In this document: positions 1 through 6,292 of the stretch, in pieces
Position numbering within the stretch: position 1 is the stretch's first letter
Layout of the letters: every line of letters starts with the position of its first letter
NCBI GenBank assembly: GCA_017510305.1
Contig: JAFWNO010000015.1
Span: forward strand, 1-6,984
Reading direction: 5' to 3'
Source: Candidatus Saccharimonadota bacterium
Lineage (GTDB): Bacteria; Patescibacteriota; Saccharimonadia; Saccharimonadales; Saccharimonadaceae
DNA length: 6,984 nucleotides
Notes under the pieces: model-generated
Seen by the model: the letters and a program-made list of their open reading frames with translations, nothing else
The model's database searches: none
Told to the model about the DNA's origin: nothing
Made by a program: the position numbers and the translations under genes

Positions 1-30
1 CGTCCTTTTTAACACTTTATTTGTCTTCAT
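1..30 (-). CDS. 5' end of a divergent exported-protein gene (partial)
   Basis: Only the first ten codons are inside the window, read from ATG at 30-28 to the edge, giving MKTNKVLKRT. This is identical in DNA and protein to the start of the gene at 6293, where it forms the basic n-region of a clear signal peptide. A perfect promoter, a leader and an AGGAGGG ribosome binding site at 42-36 precede it, so it is almost certainly a real start. The product is inferred to be a secreted paralog of the right-hand gene. Nothing can be said about the mature protein, and the two may diverge just beyond the signal peptide. Confidence 0.8.
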   Translation of the reverse strand, partial: MKTNKVLKRT

Positions 31-136
31 ATTTTCCCTCCTATTCTAAAAAGATGAAAACAAAACCACGAGTTACAAACTTATCTTATCTGTTAAAATA
101 CGACCCCTTCCCTACTTTTAAGTACGAAAAAGATTC
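31..136 (-). promoter_or_regulatory. Conserved 5' leader of left partial gene
   Basis: This is an untranslated leader of about 106 nt between the predicted transcription start (near 136) and the start codon. It is near-identical to the leader at 6187-6292. It holds an AT-rich potential hairpin (CTTTTT, then a CGTACT loop) that is weakened here by a T-T mismatch relative to the right copy. It also holds a purine-rich GGGAAGGGG run and an AGATAAGATAAG tandem. I see no pairing that clearly hides the SD and no riboswitch class I recognise. Confidence 0.6.
36..42 (-). promoter_or_regulatory. Ribosome binding site of left partial gene
   Basis: AGGAGGG on the minus strand lies 5 nt before the ATG at 30-28. 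It is identical in sequence and spacing to the site at 6281-6287. This near-perfect SD supports the call of so short a coding fragment. Confidence 0.85.
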
Positions 137-142
137 TCTGTA

Positions 143-171
143 ATTATACCACGATACCCCTAGAATGTCAA
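143..171 (-). promoter_or_regulatory. Consensus sigma70-type promoter, minus strand
   Basis: On the minus strand the -35 box is TTGACA (171-166) and the -10 box is TATAAT (148-143), with a 17-nt spacer. Both boxes are perfect matches to the housekeeping consensus at ideal spacing. The spacer differs strongly from that of the twin promoter at 6152-6180 while the boxes are retained, which argues for selection on function. Transcription should begin near 136, leftward. Confidence 0.9.
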
Positions 172-186
172 TATTTTTATGCTTAA

Positions 187-198
187 TCTCCAGGGAGA
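187..198. promoter_or_regulatory. Short palindrome between divergent promoters (possible operator)
   Basis: TCTCC-AG-GGAGA forms a compact inverted repeat with 5-bp arms between the leftward promoter (143-171) and the rightward promoter (242-270). The position would suit a shared regulator. A palindrome this short can occur by chance and no second copy was seen, so this is only a candidate. The rest of the roughly 70-bp gap between the two -35 boxes shows nothing else recognisable. Confidence 0.15.
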
Positions 199-241
199 AG
201 TTATCCAACACCTTAGCAAAATGCCCATAGCTAATTTATAC

Positions 242-270
242 TAGACGTGCGGAATCGTTTATGCTAAAAT
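242..270 (+). promoter_or_regulatory. Predicted promoter of the two-gene operon (extended -10)
   Basis: The -10 box TAAAAT at 265-270 is preceded by TGC, making an extended -10 element. A weak -35 box TAGACG (242-247; 4 of 6 consensus) lies 17 nt upstream. The predicted start is near 277, giving a leader of about 60 nt before the ATG at 337. It differs from the two perfect promoters in the flanking repeats, so the operon is probably expressed under different control or strength from the flanking genes. Confidence 0.65.
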
Positions 271-321
271 AGAACCACAATGAGGTGCGAATCAACTAGT
301 GCGAGGAGTATCCGTCGTCAC

Positions 322-328
322 AGGAAGG
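322..328 (+). promoter_or_regulatory. Ribosome binding site that sets the start of the 585-residue gene
   Basis: AGGAAGG lies 8 nt before ATG 337. The upstream in-frame ATG at 280 has no SD-like sequence and falls about 10 nt after the predicted -10 box. This site therefore favours initiation at 337. Confidence 0.75.
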
Positions 329-336
329 TAAAAAAG

Positions 337-2094
337 ATGCAACTCGGCGCCGAGCCTAAGGCTACGGTCAACAAAAAGACCGCTGGCATTTTCCTGGCCC
401 TCGTCGCTCTCGTCGCCTTCGCCGGCATCATGGGTGCGATGATGCCAAACAACGCTGATGCTGCACCACGGTATAAGGGAAAACATCCTCTAACTAAATT
501 TGACCGCATTATGTATTGGAAAGATGGTCAAATGGGAGATATTGAATGTAACATGAACCTCCCTGCTAAAACCAAGCCGAAATGCTACCAGCCCATCCCC
601 CAAGAATACGCCTTGGGTTTTATCAATACCGAAAAAACCATTGAGCGTGCCGTCCGTGATGTTGTTTTTAAAGATGGTAAGGTCACTAGAAATAATACTG
701 AAAAAAATAGAGCAAACGTTCCGTCACAAGCTCGGTTCCTCGGAAAATCTGGCTATATATTATCTAGTACGGGAAGGTCGCCATTAAAATTTATAGATTT
801 ATTTAATGGGGCATCTTATATGGGCAACCTTTATGACGTTCGCATTTATGGGAATGGAGACGCTCATTTACAAACATATAGAAATTCAATTGTAGAACAC
901 TATCATTCGGGGGGATATGTAGCATCGGAATGGCATTTCTACCCTAGGAACACCCTGAAAGCCTTGGATGAGCTCTATTACGTAGAAGAAACGAATTTTG
1001 TCGACAGTGAAGAGGGTGACTTACAAGATGATTGTTCCGAAGTTAAGGAAAAAGATCCTAAAGACCCTAAAAAAACTATTACCGTAAAAAAATGCACCTA
1101 TGACAAAAATGCTTATCGTGACGCTGAAGGGAAAGTCATTTATACAGGAGTTTTTCGAGAAGGTGACGCATATGGGCCAATTAGATACACGGCTGCCGAG
1201 ATGGAAGCATATCTTATAGAGAAAGAGAATAGCGTCAGGTTGCTCGGCGTGGAAGGAATGGGGACTTTTAAAGGGACAGTCACTTTTAAAGATATCGATA
1301 CTTGGGCGGTAGAAAGATACGCCGCCGCCTCTGGTGTAGACTCAGTCTTTACTACTTGGAATTCCATTGAATATGCATCGCAGGCTACAGTTAACAGTGG
1401 GAAAGCCAGTATCTATAGCAATGCATACTTTAGCAATTTTTGCCAAGATCCAACCCCGGATAAGATTTGCTACTATGCTTGGGGTGGGACTGGCGAGAGT
1501 GGTCCAGGTAATACTGAATCTTGGATATGGTTTAACTTTTCGTCAAATAACATTATTCCATTTGCACTAATTTATTGCGGTGGCGGCCATGGCTCAATGA
1601 TTGAATCAGATCAATTTTATATTACACATGTCTTGATGGATGATCTAGCGGAGATTCCCGAAGAAGTTATTAGTTCTGCCCAAAACTTCCAGCAGGACTT
1701 TGAGAGTTTGTATGGCCACCCTCTAGAGGATGATAAAAATTTCCCAGCAGAATATAAGTCCGAGACCGATCGAATTCTGAGATTCTTCCCAATCTATCAG
1801 TATGCCAATTACGACCCTTATACAATGAATGAGTTATTAGGAGAATTGCCTGGAGGCAAAAAGTTGAAATGGTATTCTTGTGAACGGATGACAGAAGATT
1901 GTCTCGTCCCATATGATCCAGAGCATGATGATGGGTCGGTGACAGTGGATGGTACTACTTATACCAATGGTTATGATTTTGTTTCTAGCTCTAGAGTATA
2001 CTATGCCAGTATGAATGATGCCATCGAGGTAAACTTCCCTAACACTTGCTATAGTGACAATACTAGCACTGTGGAGGTGAAAAATGAGCAGTAG
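337..2094 (+). CDS. Exported protein of unknown function, 585 aa, first gene of operon
   Basis: I do not recognise this protein. The start at 337 was chosen over an in-frame ATG at 280 because 337 has an SD and yields a proper signal peptide. That peptide has a basic segment with K13-K14, a hydrophobic core at about 16-36, and an A-D-A cleavage motif ending at residue 42. The mature part is rich in Tyr, Trp, Asn and Asp, with no internal membrane segment, LPXTG motif or obvious anchor, so release or attachment to another surface component is likely. It has ten cysteines (about 71, 83, 233, 253, 369, 378, 414, 515, 522, 571), an even number compatible with disulfides. A charged K/D/E/P-rich loop separates C233 from C253. 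A glycine-rich C-G-G-G-H-G motif sits at 414-419 after a hydrophobic strand. No catalytic signature is evident. It overlaps the next gene by 11 nt, so the two products are probably made together and may interact. Confidence 0.88.
   Translation: MQLGAEPKATVNKKTAGIFLALVALVAFAGIMGAMMPNNADAAPRYKGKHPLTKFDRIMYWKDGQMGDIECNMNLPAKTKPKCYQPIPQEYALGFINTEKTIERAVRDVVFKDGKVTRNNTEKNRANVPSQARFLGKSGYILSSTGRSPLKFIDLFNGASYMGNLYDVRIYGNGDAHLQTYRNSIVEHYHSGGYVASEWHFYPRNTLKALDELYYVEETNFVDSEEGDLQDDCSEVKEKDPKDPKKTITVKKCTYDKNAYRDAEGKVIYTGVFREGDAYGPIRYTAAEMEAYLIEKENSVRLLGVEGMGTFKGTVTFKDIDTWAVERYAAASGVDSVFTTWNSIEYASQATVNSGKASIYSNAYFSNFCQDPTPDKICYYAWGGTGESGPGNTESWIWFNFSSNNIIPFALIYCGGGHGSMIESDQFYITHVLMDDLAEIPEEVISSAQNFQQDFESLYGHPLEDDKNFPAEYKSETDRILRFFPIYQYANYDPYTMNELLGELPGGKKLKWYSCERMTEDCLVPYDPEHDDGSVTVDGTTYTNGYDFVSSSRVYYASMNDAIEVNFPNTCYSDNTSTVEVKNEQ
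2073..2079 (+). promoter_or_regulatory. Internal ribosome binding site of the large downstream gene
   Basis: GGAGGTG lies inside the 3' end of the upstream gene, 4 nt before ATG 2084. The upstream gene stops at TAG 2092-2094, so the two frames overlap by 11 nt. This arrangement supports translational coupling. Confidence 0.85.
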
Positions 2095-5000
2095 ATTTAA
2101 AATAGGCTTAGGCCTGGCAATTTTCTTTGGGTTATTTTGCACTACCAACGCCTCAGCTATTGATTATAACCGCACGTTCTCTGGTGCTTCCTGGTACTAT
2201 TACACTATCGATAGCGAAAATAAATATAGCGATGATGAGATGCTCTATGTTCCTTTCGAGGGAACTAACACCGAAAAGGTCGCCGTCCCGGCCAAGACCT
2301 GCCAAAGTTACGGCGGGTTTTGGGCGCTTCTCAAGAACGGATATAAAGAAGGCTCAAACGGCGAAACCGTCTTGTCTGGCAAGCCAGTCTCAGCCACTGT
2401 GCTTAGTGATATCTACTACAACTACAAAGGTGCAACATGGCCCGTTACCGGCTACACAGCTTTTAAAAGTCCATCTGATCACCAAGCTGGACCATTCGAC
2501 GATAATGGCGCTGGTGTTAGTGCGAAATTTTTCGGGGAGATGGAGACAGTATTAGATGCGTTAGATGCGGACGGTGCACTTATTAATACATCTGCTGTCC
2601 CACAAACTGCGAAATATAATCTAGGGGATCTTAGCTATTTCTGTGCCAGCTCCGATCCGTCCAGTATCCCAAATGTCACGGCTGATTTTGTAAGTTTTTC
2701 AACGGTTTCTCTAAACGAAAATTATACTAGTGCGCCAGTTGTGAATGGTCAGGGCTACATTTCCGAGCCGATAGTGGTTGATGCCACTAAGCAGAAGACT
2801 GTCTCAGTCACTTTTCGTCACTATTTTGCTAAGAGCCTCGAGCACGCAGTCGAGAATGTGTCAGTACCATATAGCCTCAGTGATGGTGATTCTGGCTCTA
2901 TCCAGACTATCTCTATGACTGAGCGCTTCGATATCGGGGGAGTCAATTATTATGCCGTGGGAGTTGAAAAGACAGTCTCTCTTGAAGTATCTTCTGGAGA
3001 AGATATAACTTACTGCCAGGCAGTCGATTTTAATAACGGCAACCCAAGCTCATACAATCTAGCGGATTACAAAGTGTTGATGAGCTCTGGTAGTAAAGCC
3101 AGTTCTAGCGTCTGTGTATCTATCCAGGTGATCACCACATCTCCAGAGACCGTTTCTAGTTGCGACCAAGGTGGCGGGGGCGAGATGTTTGAAGACAAGA
3201 GCGGTAATAAAGTCGCTGGCAACAGCGTCATGGGCAGCACGATTACCACCGTGGGTATTTCGAAAAATGGCGAACTCTTCACCACTACGGCCGCCTCTCG
3301 GAATGATGTAAAATTAGTTTATACCAAGCCTGGTGACAAGGTCCAATTTTCGTATTCTCTTTGCTTTGGAGCTCACAATGTCGAAGGTAAAGACGCTAGT
3401 ACACTGGGGTCTGGCGGTTCGAACTCGAATAACCACCCAAACGTTTTTGAAATCCACGTTGGCCAAGAAGGCAAAACTGCAGTTGAGGATCTTCAATATC
3501 TTTTTGGTGGAGCAAAAGATCTACTCGGCCAATCCATTTTTGTCTGGCCTGAGGATATTAAGAAAGGCCAAATTTCGATTGATAGTAAAATTAACTCATT
3601 TTACTATTTTGGTTCACATAGCACCAAAGTCCCCATTACAAATAAACAGTATATTACAATTGACAATACTAAAAAACAGATTTCTTTCGCATCTCCCGAT
3701 GCGTCCTATGCTCCAGTTATCGTTGGCGGGACCCTTAGCCAGTCGTTATTCTATCAGGATCTTGCAATCTGGCCCGAGTATCTATCAAATTCCTGGTCGA
3801 GTAGAGGTCCATATAGCAAAGATGCTCGTGAGTACTATTGGGGTAGCATTAGGCTCCAAGGCGAACTGGAAGATTACCTAGAGGCTTACAGAGACTATCG
3901 CAACGGTTATACTATTCCTTCAGGTAAGCACGTATTTGCCAATGATGAAATTATAAAAACCGTAGGGGCGGCTACTCCATATAATTTTGAGACTGAGGTT
4001 CATTCTGAAATTACCAACCACCCATCCAGTACCGTTCAGCCTGGGGACGAGATAAAGGTTGGCGGGTATATTGACATCCTTCCTCGGGTCAATCCGCTCA
4101 CAAGCGATAAAAACGCATCAGGAGATTTTGTCCCGTATGCTACCGCTACCCCGATTGATACCAAGGTCGAAGTTATCGAGCTTATAGTTAGAGATACAGC
4201 TAACATTGATAAAGAGTATAGTTATAATGATAAATATGGCGTCCATAAAGCTACTTTAAGACAGATATTGAATAGTGAAACTAAAGATACATTTACCAAC
4301 AGTACGATTTGTAGCATGTATCAATATTACCTTGGCGACGACCTCGGCGAATGTAGCTCGGTCATCGTTAAGGGCAACAGTAAGATTGTTAAAGACAAGA
4401 AGTTAAGAGTAGTTGGGAATGAAGATTCTAACCCAGAAGGTGAGATGGGCTATTTCAATACAGATAATCCGGAAGAGTCTATTGAGCGCATTATACCTGA
4501 CGTCGAAGCCGGCTACAAATATTGCATTGCCATCGGCATCAACCATGGCGATTCACACAATCTGCCAGGACAAATCCTAACAGAGGATGAAGCGGATAAT
4601 GTGTATAGCGTCAGTCAAGGGACTAGCAGATCAGTCCGGACCACTTGGAAAACCTCCAAGTTCTCTTGCCGCACCGTTACCAAGGAGCCAAACTTCCAGA
4701 TCTGGAATGGTGGGGCCTATGCGGACGGTGGTATATCGGCAGTGATTTCCGATAAAACTGTCAACACAAAGGTGAGCTCAAATCTCTTGCAAAACGCTGC
4801 AGACGAGAAGCATCGTGCCACTAGCCCATCGGCCTTTGGCTCTTGGGCGGAGTATTTTATCGTCTCTAAAAGCAGTGTCACTGGGATGGCTTCCGCTTCC
4901 GCTCTCGGCTATCGGACCCCGTTCGAGTGGAAGAAGACTAGCAAAGATGGGTCTATAACCAGCCATACAGAGTATTTTGCCGCTAATGGCTTTGGGCCTG

Positions 5001-6139
5001 CTCCGGCGAATTTTTGCACACTTTCACACCTCACTATTGCAAACACAGAATGCAAAAGCAATCGCGCCGGTAAATATGCCTCGGGGGATACAGATAATGA
5101 CACCCTGGAAAGTACCAAAGAAATAATCTTAAATTATTACACTGACGATCGTTCGGGAACTTTTAAAACCGAATATAGCAGTATCGTCGATCCTGACTAT
5201 GGTGAAAAAATCAACGGGGCAGACTTCTTGAAAGTCAATGGCCCGTTTAAAATTGATACTCAGATAGCTAGATTGTACGGTTCTGGTACCCTTGTGATTA
5301 AAGTCGACGGCCGGCTTACTATTAATCAGAACATTTGCATAGGTAGTGGCATCTGCCAAGAGAATTTTTCCGACTGGGGGTCCCGATACACTGAAAATAC
5401 CAATAACCTCTCGCTCAGTGGCCGGAATAGTGACTTAATTTCTAATGGGAACCTAGCTACTATCCCGCAGGTGATTCTTATTGCCGAAAATATTGACATC
5501 GGCCCAGAGGTATCTCAGATCGACGCCTGGCTTATCACCGATTCTGATGACGAGAATTATGACGGCGGGACAATTAACACCTGTCTTGACTTTGAGCCCC
5601 GGAAATCTGGCGCTAACACCTGTTGGAAGACTCTTAAAATCAACGGTCCGGTCTTCACCGCCAACTTGATGTTGAATCGTACTGGCGGGGCCTGGCCAGG
5701 CTTCGCCGGCGATGTTGGAAATCACGCCTACGATATTTTATATAAAAAGATGCAAAATTTCATAGCCGACACAGTAACTAGGGCAACTAATAATCCAAAC
5801 GACCCCATCAGCATAGAAGCCACCAACTATTGTAATGCAAGTCTTATTCCCGAAGCCTGTAAGAAGACTCGGATTAAAGTTATTGCCGAGCGAGAGTTTC
5901 TTAAAGAAAAAAGCAAAGAAGAAATTAAAGCTTATAAAAATGCTGGCAATTTCTCCGCCGAGAAATCGACCGTTTCTGCCAACAATGCCTACTCGCGCGA
6001 TCTTACTTGTGACGGCTCCATTACCCCCGCTGAGATCTTTGACCTTCACCCAATCGTCTACTACTGGGCGCTTGCCGAGTCTCAGAAGACTCATCAGGCT
6101 GTCGTTACCTATGCTCAAGAGTTCGCTCCCCGTTACTAA
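2084..6139 (+). CDS. Very large exported surface protein, 1351 aa, CPR-type C-terminal module
   Basis: Residues 1-25 form a classic signal peptide: R4/K6, a hydrophobic core, and an A-S-A site before I26. The mature chain is mostly beta-prone, Ser/Thr/Asn/Tyr-rich, with about 19 cysteines. Two similar blocks, KPGDKVQFSY (415-424) and QPGDEIKVGGY (652-662), suggest repeated beta-sandwich-like domains. A charged, probably helical stretch lies near 590-608. The last third has recognisable blocks: a Cys-containing GYKYC (810-814) with NHGDSHN (820-826); PNFQIWNGG (869-877); FGSWAEY (918-924); then parallel-beta sequence at about 1044-1203 including GTLVIKVDG (1068-1076), PQVILIAENIDIG (1128-1140), IDAWLI (1146-1151) and LKINGPVFTANLML (1184-1197). 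A Lys/Glu-rich helix lies near 1259-1290. The tail begins PAEIFDL (1315) and ends APRY. From memory, this order of blocks recurs in long extracellular proteins predicted from Saccharibacteria and other CPR genomes. A structural or adhesive surface role is inferred. No enzyme motif or covalent anchor is visible. Its TAA stop is the first codon of the right inverted repeat. Confidence 0.92.
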   Translation: MSSRFKIGLGLAIFFGLFCTTNASAIDYNRTFSGASWYYYTIDSENKYSDDEMLYVPFEGTNTEKVAVPAKTCQSYGGFWALLKNGYKEGSNGETVLSGKPVSATVLSDIYYNYKGATWPVTGYTAFKSPSDHQAGPFDDNGAGVSAKFFGEMETVLDALDADGALINTSAVPQTAKYNLGDLSYFCASSDPSSIPNVTADFVSFSTVSLNENYTSAPVVNGQGYISEPIVVDATKQKTVSVTFRHYFAKSLEHAVENVSVPYSLSDGDSGSIQTISMTERFDIGGVNYYAVGVEKTVSLEVSSGEDITYCQAVDFNNGNPSSYNLADYKVLMSSGSKASSSVCVSIQVITTSPETVSSCDQGGGGEMFEDKSGNKVAGNSVMGSTITTVGISKNGELFTTTAASRNDVKLVYTKPGDKVQFSYSLCFGAHNVEGKDASTLGSGGSNSNNHPNVFEIHVGQEGKTAVEDLQYLFGGAKDLLGQSIFVWPEDIKKGQISIDSKINSFYYFGSHSTKVPITNKQYITIDNTKKQISFASPDASYAPVIVGGTLSQSLFYQDLAIWPEYLSNSWSSRGPYSKDAREYYWGSIRLQGELEDYLEAYRDYRNGYTIPSGKHVFANDEIIKTVGAATPYNFETEVHSEITNHPSSTVQPGDEIKVGGYIDILPRVNPLTSDKNASGDFVPYATATPIDTKVEVIELIVRDTANIDKEYSYNDKYGVHKATLRQILNSETKDTFTNSTICSMYQYYLGDDLGECSSVIVKGNSKIVKDKKLRVVGNEDSNPEGEMGYFNTDNPEESIERIIPDVEAGYKYCIAIGINHGDSHNLPGQILTEDEADNVYSVSQGTSRSVRTTWKTSKFSCRTVTKEPNFQIWNGGAYADGGISAVISDKTVNTKVSSNLLQNAADEKHRATSPSAFGSWAEYFIVSKSSVTGMASASALGYRTPFEWKKTSKDGSITSHTEYFAANGFGPAPANFCTLSHLTIANTECKSNRAGKYASGDTDNDTLESTKEIILNYYTDDRSGTFKTEYSSIVDPDYGEKINGADFLKVNGPFKIDTQIARLYGSGTLVIKVDGRLTINQNICIGSGICQENFSDWGSRYTENTNNLSLSGRNSDLISNGNLATIPQVILIAENIDIGPEVSQIDAWLITDSDDENYDGGTINTCLDFEPRKSGANTCWKTLKINGPVFTANLMLNRTGGAWPGFAGDVGNHAYDILYKKMQNFIADTVTRATNNPNDPISIEATNYCNASLIPEACKKTRIKVIAEREFLKEKSKEEIKAYKNAGNFSAEKSTVSANNAYSRDLTCDGSITPAEIFDLHPIVYYWALAESQKTHQAVVTYAQEFAPRY

Positions 6140-6151
6140 GCATAAAAGATA

Positions 6152-6180
6152 TTGACATTTTAGAGAGAAAGTAGTATAAT
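6152..6180 (+). promoter_or_regulatory. Consensus sigma70-type promoter, plus strand
   Basis: TTGACA (6152-6157) and TATAAT (6175-6180) are separated by exactly 17 nt. The -35 box begins 12 nt after the stop codon of the large gene. This is the twin of the promoter at 143-171, with a different spacer sequence. Transcription is predicted to start near 6187. Confidence 0.92.
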
Positions 6181-6186
6181 TGTAGA

Positions 6187-6292
6187 GAATCTTTTTCGTA
6201 CTAAAAAGTAGGGAAGGGGTCGTATTTTAACAGATAAGATAAGTTTGTAACTCGTGGTTTTGTTTTCATCTTTTTAGAATAGGAGGGAAAAT
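6187..6292 (+). promoter_or_regulatory. Conserved 5' leader of right gene
   Basis: This is an untranslated leader of about 106 nt, near-identical to the minus-strand leader at 31-136. CTTTTT (6191-6196) can pair with AAAAAG (6203-6208) across a CGTACT loop at the very 5' end of the transcript. A purine-rich GGGAAGGGG run, an AGATAAGATAAG tandem and a strong SD follow. Its length and near-perfect conservation next to diverged promoter spacers suggest a post-transcriptional role such as stability or translation control. Recent gene conversion is an alternative. No known riboswitch class is recognised. Confidence 0.6.
6281..6287 (+). promoter_or_regulatory. Ribosome binding site of right gene
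   Basis: AGGAGGG lies 5 nt before ATG 6293. It is a near-perfect SD, identical to that of the left partial gene, and fixes the start codon. Confidence 0.88.

Larger units (their letters stand above)
1..185 (-). repeat. Left copy of long inverted repeat (promoter, leader, start of gene)
   Basis: Read on the minus strand, this stretch matches 6137-6322 almost throughout. It runs from TAAGCAT through a consensus promoter, a leader and an SD into ten codons of coding sequence. Identity from just after the -10 box to the window edge is 139/142. The -35 to -10 spacer is the only strongly diverged part, and there is a one-base indel just upstream of the -35 box. The copy reaches the window edge, so the true repeat may be longer. 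It faces outward, away from the two-gene operon at 337-6139. Confidence 0.95.

Noticed and set aside
280..336. Upstream in-frame ATG extending the first operon gene by 19 residues
   Set aside because: No SD precedes 280, it falls about where transcription should start, and the extra residues would place a long Arg-rich extension before the signal peptide. ATG 337 has a good SD and a normal signal peptide.
3333..3881. Plus-strand open frame of about 182 codons inside the large gene in another frame
   Set aside because: There is no ribosome binding site, and the product is Leu/Ile/Arg-rich without domain features, typical of a shifted-frame shadow.
5738..6118. Minus-strand open frame within the large gene
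   Set aside because: It lies fully inside a well-supported gene, with no SD or independent signals, and is explained as an antisense shadow.
6191..6208. CTTTTT/AAAAAG hairpin as an intrinsic terminator of the large gene
   Set aside because: The stem is entirely A-T apart from one pair, no T tract follows, and it lies downstream of the next gene's transcription start. The left copy also has a mismatch in the stem.
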